Shown here: positions 22,201-34,200 of the stretch, piece after piece
How positions within the stretch are numbered: position 1 is the first letter of the stretch
How the letters are laid out: every line of letters starts with the position of its first letter
Assembly: GCF_921293095.1 (NCBI RefSeq)
Contig: NC_060254.1
Span: forward strand, 4,836,001 to 4,900,000
Direction of reading: 5' to 3'
Source: Ischnura elegans
Lineage: Eukaryota; Arthropoda; Insecta; Odonata; Coenagrionidae
Length of the DNA: 64,000 bases
Notes under the pieces: generated by a model
The model's input: only the letters and a program-made list of their open reading frames with translations
What the model was told of the DNA's origin: nothing
The model's database searches: none
Made by a program: the position numbers and the translations under genes

Positions 22201-25200
22201 TGCCCCTGCCTACATTCGTACATGTCCCGTTCCGGTCCACAAAAATCATTCATGCAAGCAGAAATTAACACGTACGTTCTAATGTATTGTGTAAACAGGC
22301 CCAAAGGCCCTTGAGAAAAGGTATTTCCCAACAAGATTGGGAATCGAAGATTCCACGGCATCTATAATGGTTGGTTGGATAGATTCAAAAATAGGTACAG
22401 TCTTGTATATAAGATGGTGAGTGGTGAAAGCAAAGATGTTAACATAGAGACAGCAACTCAGTGGAAAGAATCTGAATATATTAGAGTTCTGAAAGGTTAC
22501 AGCCCAAAAGATGTTTTCAGTGCAGACAAAACAGGATTATTTATTAATTTTTGCTGCCAGCAAAAACACTGTGCTTCAGAGGGAAACAATGTTATGGCAT
22601 AATGCCTAGTGAACAATTAAAAAATTAACATTTCCAAAGCCAACATATGAATAAAAGTGAAAATTCTCTATTTCCCACTATTTGCATTTTCCCGCAATTT
22701 ACACTTTTTTTCTTGGGTCCCTAGAAAAGTGTAAATAAGGGGTTTTACTGTAGTTGCTTCCATCAGCTACAAGATTCTGTTGATTAATGCAGTTCCCACG
22801 CTTGAAATTGTAAAGCCCCTTTGGTAAAACATATGCTACCATATATATTATGTTGACTTGTATTCAGCAATTATTTTTCCTACGGCAACAGTGCTTCTAA
22901 CAAAATCGTGTCTAACCTCTGTGCTTTGACCTTTCCTTGATGTATCCAAAATTTGCATTTTTTACTCCAGACTTGTCATAATTTCGTTAATGCACCACAT
23001 CACTACCAAGTATTTTAATGCAGTTCTTTCCAACGATTCCTTGTATAACTCTGGAGACTGTAACACTATTTTTTGCTCCAGCTGCCAAACTTACATACCT
23101 ACTCGCCTTCTATTGCATACATGGCTACACATCACTGCTCTTTGTTTTCCCAGGCTACTGCTCCATTAGCTAACTTAAGTTTATCCAGTGCAGGATACTC
23201 CATTCATAGTATGGCATTCCGTTAATAGTATGGCATTTTGCAATGTGGTAGGTTGCCATGATATTTTTTATTTATGTTTTTTCAAACAGTTTGTTTTGCT
23301 AATTTTTGTTGGAATTTGATATAAAGTGTATGGTGTGTTGTGTGTTTCTCCTAATTAAAACTGTTCACAATTTGGACTAAAGGACTGTAATAATACATAT
23401 TTATCAGGTTATGGAAGCCCAGGAACCCTTTGGTCAACATTGGAAATTCTGAATTGGAAATTGAAGGCTGATGATGAATCATGACTACTCATATAGAAAC
23501 TAGGTCCCTGTGACGTCACGTGGAGTGGCATCATATGGGCGCCAATCTGGCCTTTTTGAAATGAGGTTAAAATTGACAATTGCCATTCGTCAAAACTGGG
23601 ATTTCTAAAACCAAATACTTTGTATATTACGAATACACTAATGGTGGGTAACGAATCGCAATCAATGCCTTTTGTTTTCTTTGACAAAGGAAACTACCCT
23701 ATTTCATGATATACCGATAAAAATGTCTTTCATTGTGTAGAAACATTTTTATTGACAATAAGAGACCCATAAGCGTGCACGGTGACGTGAAACTGTCGTT
23801 AGGGAGTGCAAAATCCACCTCAACGCAACTGAAGCATTTGAGGGTGGAACACAAGTCAGTATGTGATGAGAAAGTGACAAAATTCAGGGGAAACTTATGT
23901 GAGGAATATCAAAATTAAGTCAAAGGTTTCTTTCAAAAGTTTCTGAAGATTGAACCTATTTTCATTTCCAAACGCAAGCATAACGGTTTACGTCCTGAGC
24001 GTGTAAAAATTTTATCATTTTTAAAAATGATCTGAAAGCTTATAAAAATGATTTTTTATCGGTAAAAATATTTAAATGTGTATGTAAATCTAAATAGCAT
24101 TCCTTTGATTGTATGTACCCAGAAGAAACTTGAATAACTACTTCGTTTCATAGCAGACAATTGAAAATGCATTTGGATCCGAAAATATCCCGAGATCCGG
24201 GTCCTAAAAAAATCCTGGATTTCGCCAGCCTCAGAATCATGCGTGGCACATGAATGACAGTTGTTTATTTTCCTTCTTGAAAAATGATTAACCTACTTTT
24301 TCATTCATTGAGCTCCAACAATCATGAAGATGAATTCTCCTGACGTTGACATACACTCATTTTGCAGCAGTAAGAATCAGCATTTTCTTTCAAATACTGT
24401 TCTTCAGATGCCGTTTCTGCAAGTGAAAGCACTCTTTTCCAATCAAGGGTTCATATATTTTTTTGAAAATCCACGAGCGAAATAGCCAGTTGTTTCAAGT
24501 GCAGACAGTGCTAGTTTTTCCCAAATTACTCCCATTCTCCACACTTATAAGATTAGCTGCGACTACTAACACTAAATTAAACAGTTCAAATTCACAATCG
24601 GTTACTATTTACAGTAACTTGCCGTTGTGGGATAACTCCTTTCGGAGGATTTGATTATTACCAATAAGTTCATGTCCGTGGTCATGAAAATGATATGGAA
24701 TTTGCGACAGGTGCTCATTGAAAAATATCGAGGTGCAAAATACTGATGTTCTAGTTTTATTGTAAAAATATTGTGCCATTTTTCTTCCATTTACAGGTTG
24801 TCTCATCCAGATTACTTTCACAACTTCTACCTTCACAATTTACAGAGGAAGAACTTTTTCAAATGTTCTGAATCTTTTTTAATAACTTTTAATCATACAT
24901 GTTATGAATTTGAACGGGTTATTCTAATCACTTGTCCCTTCACACAACGATTCATCATTTCCACTGATGCCAACGTACGTTCCGAACAAAATACCGTATA
25001 AACGCGTGTAAGAGGCGCACCTTTTTTCCCAGACATTGCAGCCAAAAATGGGGGTGCGCCTCTTACACAAACTTCTTATCTTCCCCCCCTCCCCTTCCCC
25101 GGTCCCAAGTCCAAGGGGAACTGAGTGGCCTTGGTTTTTAGCATGAGTCAGTCATCCGAAACCCTGGGTCAAAAACAAGCAGCAGGTAGGGGAGTTTCTC

Positions 25201-28200
25201 CCATAGTGACGTATTTTTAAAATGCTCCTGTTTGAATTTCTAGTAAGCATCGCGCCGTCATGTTGGTATCCCAGAGGTGAACATTGAAAAGATCGCGCGG
25301 GGTGATTCGCTCCGGAGCGCACGCTAAATTTACTGCCACGAGTGGGCATACCGCGGCATTTATACTGCATATAGTAATCGCTTATCAAACGTAGAGAAAC
25401 GCGTAGTTTTGAAGGACATACCTGGTTAATAGTCAACATCTGTCTTGCCGAGAAATTTCCATTGCGCTGAGCACCTGATTTTTCAAAAATTATCTTCAGA
25501 CGCTAATATGAGGATTTTTGCAACTGAAAATTATATTGGTGTCAAAACCTGCGGTTTAAAAAATTCGAACGAGTGTGTTCATTGTTGGATTAGCGCTGAA
25601 GGAGAGGTCGAGGGGAAGGAGCGCGCACCCTCCCCTCCATATTTCAAGCTACGAGGCTACGAGCGAAGGAGCAAGGGAAGAACACGTTCGATCTTGCATG
25701 TGACGTCGTTGCCTTTAAAGCGAAGAGGCGAAGGCGCAGTAATGTGATATACGCAGTTTGCGTTGCCTGAAGTTTCCAGTCCGTCTCGTCTCCTTTGAAT
25801 GCGCTTATGCTACGCTTGTTTCTTCCGAAATTGTGCTGTTAGGACTAAGTTGAATATTAGTAGCCTTGTTTTAGCTATAAATCTTTGTGTCAATCAATTA
25901 GAGCTCAAAAAACTTAAATGCTGTCAGATATACGTCGCGTTAGGTCTAATTCTTTTTAGAACCTCGTGCGTGTCATACAATTGCTGAAAGATATCGAGAT
26001 ATATTTTCGAGCTCAGTTGGTGACTCACCTAGCATTTGACCTCCAGAAACTCGGAGAATTGAACCTGGTAGACCGAAAAAGGTCAGTTGGTGAGATGGGG
26101 TAGGGATGAAATGCGTTTCCATTGACTGTAACTTGATAATTTCCTATTTTCCTGTGGAGTTCAGGAAAGGAAAAAAGTCCCCTTGCACACACACCGATTT
26201 TGGATGGCCGGTAAAAAATATCGGCCGATATTTTACCGGCGAAGCCATGCTTGCACACACGCCGGATTTTAACCGGTCAAACGATAAGTTGCTATGTTTT
26301 TGAGCCGGCGACGGCGATCCACAGTGACAATGGCCGGCAGCTAACCGGCATTTAGCCGGTGCCGGCGCGTGTTCGGTACGTGTGCAAGCTCCAATGCTCT
26401 CCCATTGTTCACTATTGGAATGTGGACGGCCGATATTTTACCGGCCGTCCAAAATCGGTCTGTGTGCAAGGGGCCTTAAATATATGAGGTGGTTATTATC
26501 CTAAGGCGCTGAGATTGCCCCGATTGTTGTCCAATCTCTTGGGAATGTTCATGCTATCTGCCTGTCGCGTTTTGCCTTAAAATTTTCCACGGCTGCAATT
26601 CTATTGCAATACTCCTGTGAGAGCTTTTAAACAAAATTGTTTATGAGTAGGACAAGCAACGTAGAGCGATGGCGTATGCGAAGAGAGGATCGGAACTTTT
26701 TCTACTCCCTCTTATGCCACTATTACCGCCGCAGTTATCAAAATTTCCTCTTTCAAACAGTACTGAAAGAGGAAATTTCGATAACTGTCGAAATTCCAGG
26801 CATACGTCTGCAACACCGCACGATAGGATAAAAAAATGCCGCAATTTTTTTTCTTTATAGCTTCGATCCTCAAAATAGGGGTGCGCCTCTTACACGTGTG
26901 CGCCTCTTACACACGCTTATAAGGTAATATCATGAGTTGCAGTGTTTACAAATAGGTAACAGATTTATTCACCATTAATGTCATTCATCCAGAATGCATT
27001 CTGTCCCAAGCATTTGTAAGTTGCCGTGACTCTCTCATCATTGTCATCATCCATCAGAGAAGGATAGGAAGAGTTGCACAGAAAATAAGTCGGGAAATTT
27101 CGGGAAAACTAACGCTTTATTCTCACTTCATTAACAGACCCACGTCGACTGAATGCTGTGCCATTGTCTCCCTCTCGTCAGTGTCGTAGACATTTATTTC
27201 AATCATTTTACATCCATGCTACATGAACTCAATCACTGAATCATGAAAGAAGACATCTTGGAAAGAAAAATAACATAATGAATAAAATCAAAGGACCCAA
27301 AATAAAAAGAAAGACAAGCCATTAACAACTACTTGACTCCATTTCAACATAGTGTGCGGCAATTCGCTGCTAGTTCTTCTGAGGTATGATAGATAGCATC
27401 CAGTACGCACTAGTTTTTTTATACGTACACCATTTAGTAAAATTTTCATTGATCTTTCAAAATTTCATGAATCTTGTTTTTGCTAATTTTTTCTGTTATC
27501 CGGCCTTAAGACTCCCTGACATCCCTTATGTTCGATTCAAGTCAAGTTCATTTCAAATCCCTTGAAAATGCATCATAGATTGTCATCATGATGATGACAA
27601 TAAACAATGGCTACTCACCCTGCTCCCTTAGCGTAAGCACCTGGCAGAGAATGACAAATGTTTTCGAATGCGCAGGACCAGACTCAGCCACCAGTTGGTA
27701 CTCTGGTTCTTTGAGGTTCTGTTGAGCACACAGCTCTGCCAGCGCACCAACAGAATTCTCCGTCACCTGCTCAGCATACGGGGAGACAGCCACAGACGCA
27801 GCGTCATCCTTATCAAGTGCCCTGCAACACATGCACACCCATCACCACAAAGAACATATCAAAACAGTAATTCAATCCAGCTTGTGGAACTTTTCAATCA
27901 CGACAGTTCAATGATACGATATGATGACTCTTCTTTCTTGCTTGACAACAAATTGCTTTCCACAACCCTTGCAGAACAATCAGACAAAACCTTCCTGCAA
28001 AACCTACCTCAAAAACTACGCATATATGGTTTAAGCGAATTAGGCTGGGAACCGCTTGAGACTTGGAGGCTGCACGCACTAGGCTTAGTTTGCTTGAACA
28101 ATTGAGAATGGATATCTTTAAGAGTGACACAGAGAACATAATATTAGAGCCACACTATATTTCTAGGTCCGATAGAAGCGATAAATTAAGAGAGATGTTT

Positions 28201-31200
28201 TGCCGAATGGATAGATATGGGAATTCGTTTTTTCCCCGAACCATAAAGGACTTCAATAAATGCTAGTTCCATCTTCGTTAGAGCACTTCATTTTTTATGT
28301 GTATATGGCTGGTGTCCTAACACCCCCTGCCACACGTCTTTCAGGCGGCTTGCAGGGTATTATGTAGATGTAGAAGTATCCTGGGAGTAGCCACGGAGAT
28401 AACTTTACAGGAGTCACTTGCAAAGCACAAATTGTACGAAAAATTCACAGAGAAAAAAATCATTTGCCTTGACCGGGATTTGAACCTGGATGCCCCAATC
28501 TCTGGTCAAATGCTTTAGCCAACTAAGCCACCGAGGCATCATCCCTCCCACTGGATATTTGCGGACACTACCGCACAAGGTGTGGACACTACCACCTTGT
28601 CCAGTTATGTCCACAAATATCCATAGGGATTAGGGATGTGTGAGTACTCGAAAATTCGAGTCGAGTAGTTGGTACTTAACTCAAGTGATTCGAGTGGCAT
28701 TACGAATGTTGAGTCGAGTCGAGTAGTTTCGGTTACAGTGTTGTCGATGCCAGTAAGTTCAAAAATCTGCCGACAGGAAGCGCTATCATGAAGCATTATC
28801 ACAATGGTGCAAATGCTTTTACTCAGGGCTGTTTCTGGCAGTTCGGCTACATATACATATAAATATTAATTAAATTCACCACATATTACCATAGGTTAAT
28901 TCATTCCCATATTGCTTATGGAACTTTTCAAGACTCTTTAATTTTCATTCATTTCCTAATACAGACGCAATTACCATCAACATTCCTCATAATCTTTCAC
29001 TTTTTACATCAAGCTAAGCATTCAGGACAGAAAATTCACAAAGGGATTTGAAAATTAGAATATGTTGTCGCATATATATTATCATATTGCCAGATCCAGA
29101 GATGACCAAACTCGACTCGACTCGATACTCCTGAGTAGTTTTCAACTCGAGTCGAGATCAACAAGCACTCCTTGCACATCGCTAATAGGGACGAATGATG
29201 CCTCGGTAGCTTTACAGGCTAAAGTGCTCAAACGGAAATAGGGGGGGGATCCAGGTTTGTCTGTGGATTTCTCCCACTACACATATTTCCCACCCTTAAG
29301 GGTGCCTTCATAGCTCGGTGTTGCATACTTGGGGGCAGAGCTAACTCATCGCAGCAAGTTGGAGCCCATCACAGTTCTGCGTTGCGAAAACAAATGAAAG
29401 GCAAAATGCATTGGCTCCTAAAAATCGGCATGGGAGCATATCATCTTATGATTTCGAGCAAAACACACTATACATATTGTGACGAAAAGCCTCGTCACGG
29501 CGCATTCTGCGTCCATCTCTTCTCCCCGATTCATATTGGCGCGCGGCAACAGCGAGTGATGAGCGACCTTCTTTTCTTTTTCCTGTGTTGTCTGCTAGAA
29601 TTTAGCATGTCTTTTGTTTTGTAAAGGGTATATAAGGCCCGGTATTGTGGGATGTAAGGTCGATTCCTGAGAAAGCGGCAGTTGATCCGCTAGAGAAGAC
29701 GGAGGTCAGCTGTGACAGTGCCAAGGTGGGGCGACAAGACGGGGCTGCGGCAGACGAGAGAAAGCGGCATTTCGGAGGTCGGGCAACGCGACCAGGGGAA
29801 GGGCGTGCGGAGAGAGAAGCGTGGAGTACAGCGAGACACGAGAAAAGTGTCCTTGCTTTTTCGTCAGGACATCACGACATCGTCCAAGGATTTACGGGAG
29901 CGTTCCGTCACATCTGGCGCCCGACAACGCGGGGCCCGACCACGAGGGGACTCGCATTTAATTTTAATGTTCGTTTTTGATGCCACGAGGTTGGCACGTT
30001 TTGATCACACGGCGTGTTGGGCGCGTTCCGTCACATCTGGCGCCCAACAACGCGGGGCGCGATCACGAGGGGATTTGCATTTAAATTTTAATGTTCGTTT
30101 TCGATGCCACTGTATTGGCACATTTTGATCATTCGGCGCTCGCGTCAGCTATTAGTGCATTTCACCCATATGAATGCGCGTGACCACGAGCGAACTCGTG
30201 ATTATTATGTAATTGGGTTCAGGTTAGTCGACCATTTGTTAGTTATAGTGTCACGCCATTGGCAATCCATTCTCAAGTTTGAATCCGATTGTGTGTTTTT
30301 CTTGTACCATTGCGTTGTTGGTTTTCTTTTCTATTTTTTTTGGTGTTTGTGGCCGATGAATGGTGGTCTACGGGTCGTTGGGGTATCCCTTTGTTTTATT
30401 CCTGTTGTTTAAGGGGATCCAATTATGAATACGTCCGACGATAAGGCACCCGCGTTTACCGTGTATCGGGAGGTCGCGAACGAAGTAGACGACTCCGACG
30501 ACAAGAGCGCGAATTCGGGAACCGATGATTTAACTGACACATTCCGGGGAATGCTGTTAGATACGCCGGGTTCCGGCATGAATGGGCAAAGTAAAACACA
30601 GCGTGAAGGTGACAAGGGGGGCGAAGCCAGCCGAACCGAATCGAGTCACGATTCTAATGATGATTATGTGTCTAATAAAACAATCTTATTGATGATACAA
30701 AAGATAAGCGCTCAGATTAACGCTCGTAACGAGAGTATGAGCGCTCAGATTAACGCTAATAATGAAGCCATACAGAGCATGCGCTCTGAGATGAGTACAA
30801 ATAATGAAGCCATACAGAGCATGCGCTCTGAGATGAGTACGAATAATGAAGCATTGCGTCAGGAAATTAATCATAATCTACGACAGGAAGTTAGGAGTTG
30901 TCATGATATTCTAATGCAGGAAGTTAATAGTTGTCATGATATTCTACGGCAGGAAAAGTCCGTAATTAAAGATAAACTAAACAATGGTGAAACTCATTGC
31001 CTAGAAAAGGTGAATGAGATCGCGAAAAATGATCGCGATGAATGTCTAAGGGTGGTTGATTCACAAGTTGAAAACCTAGAGGTGCGCACAGACGCTCTAG
31101 AACGCTCTTATAATGACATTGCAAATCTTAAAAAGCACGAGGAAAATGCCGTCGAAATAGACGAACGCAGGGTAAAATCGCTCGAAGCGGAATTTGAGGC

Positions 31201-34200
31201 ATTGAAGGATAGCGGCACGCCAGTAGCAACGGCGACGTTATCAAGTGAGTCATTGACGAAGCCCGTGTTCTCCGCTCGAGACGCCGATCACCCGATAGCG
31301 TTTTTAAAAGAAGTGGAAAATTGTCTCTCGATGATTACCGTTCCGGAAACGATGAAATCAAAAATGATTTTTACTGAAAATTCGGAAATCGGGAGGGAAA
31401 ATAAATTTTGTTTGCCACCCGCCAGTTAAAAAAGGCTGGGCTCAAAAGAAAGCGTAGTCAAAACAAGACCCATTCAAATTTTCATGTCAGGGATTTAGTC
31501 TTGTTAAGAACACCTAAGGTGTCTGATACCCAGCTTGGGTTGTTTCATAAGTTTTTTCATTTGCTCTCGGGTCTATTTAGAATCTCAAGTTTAGTTTTAG
31601 TTTGTTGCTCGTTCATCTGGCTTATTCTTTCCGCGATATGCATGGATTCATCTCTTTCGTTTGGACACATCTTTTTCATTCACCCCTTAGGAAAGAGATG
31701 CATCCATGCAGGGGGGCGATGTGACGAAAAGCCTCGTCACGGCGCATTCTGCGTCCATCTCTTCTCCCCGATTCATATTGGCGCGCGGCAACAGCGAGTG
31801 ATGAGCGACCTTCTTTTCTTTTTCCTGTGTTGTCTGCTAGAATTTAGCATGTCTTTTGTTTTGTAAAGGGTATATAAGGCCCGGTATTGTGGGATGTAAG
31901 GTCGATTCCTGAGAAAGCGGCAGTTGATCCGCTAGAGAAGACGGAGGTCAGCTGTGACAGTGCCAAGGTGGGGCGACAAGACGGGGCTGCGGCAGACGAG
32001 AGAAAGCGGCATTTTGGAGGTCGGGCAACGCGACCAGGGGAAGGGCGTGCGGAGAGAGAAGCGTGGAGTACAGCGAGACACGAGAAAAGTGTCCTTGCTT
32101 TTTCGTCAGGACATCACGACATCGTCCAAGGATTTGCGGGAGGTGGTTCCCCGCGATCGACGCATCGTGACCCGGTGGCCAGGATTCGGACCCGCCGTCT
32201 TTGACACTTAAGTACTCTAAACCCTCTCCCGGGACGGGGAAATAATCCCGATCCCTCCCCCGCTCCAGCCAGCCCACGCGCCCTGTACGAAGAAAGTCCC
32301 CCAGTGTGCACGTGTGTCATCCTAATACTCATGTGGCTTCTGACACAAGCTCACGTCTCTCTTTCTCGGTCTAAAGACCATTTTTAATTGTATCACGATT
32401 CTCCCGTTCTCGTCATCCCTTCTGGTTGACGTCAGACTCATTTTTGATTGAACAGAACGTGGAGCATGTAACATTTGAAAGTAGAACGACGAACATTACT
32501 CATAATTGCCTTTGAAGTGCAGCAAGATTTCGAGTGCCCGTGTCATAGCAATCTCTGAGAGTATACAGTTGTAAGACCCCTGATCACTCAAAAGGGGAAT
32601 CAACACCGATTTGGCAGGGATTCTGTGAAGGAAACTCAGAGACACTCTTTACAGGTTTTTTATTGTGATCACTCTCAGCGACGATACATTAACTGCTGCC
32701 ACTGCCACGCGCTGTCTCCTCGCAGCTCTCTCTCGGCGCACCCCTCCCCCTGCCGCAGTGCTTGTCTTTGCAGTTCCCCATGGTAGGCTTCGCATGGGAG
32801 AGAGGAAACAATGCGCTCCCGTGGAAATGAAGAATGTGATGATTCGGGGAAGGGGGTGAGGAAATAGAAGGAAGGAAGAGGTGTAGGTATCTGATATGCT
32901 TACTAGCTCAGATGCTAGAGGTGGAGTGGGTAATAGTTGGGATGGGGCGCAGGAAGGTGAAAACGGAAGCCGAGCTGACAGAGGTGATCCTTACACAGTG
33001 TTATTTTTGTCCATTTTTGTTCATTTACCCCAATAATCATCTCATCCCTCATTTATTAGATATAAGATTTCTCTTTCTTTTTGTGTATGGCATATTTGCT
33101 TCATTTTTATTTTTGCAAGTGTATCATTGATGTCTCGCCTAATTCAGCATCACTATTCCATCCCTCATTAGCGTTTAAGGACAGAAGTGTTCGTTTATTT
33201 TTCTCTAATAAATTTTTGTATGACAGTCATTCGCTGTGTACGAGGTCATTCATCCCCTTGCTGTGCCATTGTGTTTAATGCCGCGAGTTCCCATCTTGAC
33301 CGCGAGCCCCAGAACCTACGAAAAATTAAGAACTCGGATAATAATCTCAGTTCGACGGTGCATGGCTCACGGGAGCGTTCCGTCACAATATGTTGTTTTG
33401 TGTATTTTTATGCAATTTCATTTCTTAAAATATTCTTCGCAACTATAAATAGCATTTGAAGTTAATATGGCGACCATAATGTCAATAATCATGCATGTAA
33501 TGATGGCCCTTGCCTATGCATTATTATGATCTTTAAATTTTATTTCCCAACTTGGAATATTCGAAAAATAGCTATTTACATACACTCAGTGAACATGAGT
33601 AACTTGGAATGTTATCAGGAATATTTATTAATGATAACTGTTGTTCAAATAGATTCCCCTAGTCATGTTATCTAAATAGCTCTAACTGAGTAGATCATGG
33701 GGGCACAATTATTAGATATCAATTGGAATTTAAACGACCGTAGTCACCAACAAGGAGCTCTCAAGCCGTATTTAGCTTGTGATACAATTGACGGGTATGA
33801 TTTATGCTAATCTACGCTCCTCAGTGATTGTAATATAATTTAGGGTTAACATTTATCCTATATTTAGGAAAGATACGAAATATCTATGCTTAACACTTCA
33901 AAATAATAGTAAATAATGAAATAAACAGCATTTGTCACTCCCAATGGAGCTAATCTTGCATATTTGTATACCTAAGCTTCCCATAGACAAACACCAATTC
34001 GAAATCGCCGGCGTACTGCCGCCTTCACGCAGAGAAAATCCGACAGGTTCAGTTTTTCTGCGACGATGCAGCGAGCTGGAGACGTGACGTCATCAATTCT
34101 CAAAGACAGGCTCTGATGGGCTCGCTAGCTGCGGCGTCAACGCAACGCCGAACTGTGAAGGCACCCTAACCCTTTCACTACCAGCCCATTTCAGGATGTG

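Larger units (their letters stand above)
17169..22750 (+). mobile_element. Decayed Tigger hosting two nested transposons
   Basis: The outer ends are CAGTAAAACCCCGTATTTGC and the inverse of CAGTAAAACCCCTTATTTAC, flanked by TA at 17167-17168 and 22751-22752. Removing the nested elements at 17375-20679 and 21614-22299 leaves about 1.6 kb, containing scrambled pieces of a Tigger ORF related to the one at 2681. This element is therefore older than both insertions. Confidence 0.85.
29478..33387 (+). mobile_element. Gypsy-type LTR retrotransposon, internally deleted
   Basis: The two LTRs start TGTGACGAAAAG and end CCGTCACA. The element is flanked by ATAT on both sides (29474-29477, 33388-33391), a 4-bp target duplication. 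Inside, only a gag ORF and the last part of integrase remain; protease, reverse transcriptase and RNase H are missing. The element lies in intron 2 of the dsRBD gene, in the opposite orientation. Confidence 0.92.

Noticed and set aside
22753-23486. An additional exon of the dsRBD gene in intron 3
   Set aside because: dsRBD2 is already completed precisely by exons 3 and 4, and no open frame with splice sites was found here.
28466-28537. Functional tRNA gene on the minus strand
   Set aside because: A and B boxes are present but the acceptor stem pairs poorly, U33 is missing, and a second diverged copy with the same flanks faces it, which indicates a SINE.
29645-30128. ORFs inside the 5' LTR and leader (and the same in the 3' LTR)
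   Set aside because: They repeat identically in both LTRs and encode low-complexity Arg/Gly-rich sequence with no family; LTR ORFs are expected by chance in GC-rich DNA.
30425-31429. An infectious endogenous retrovirus
   Set aside because: No envelope, polymerase or protease remains; the unit is an internally deleted LTR retrotransposon.
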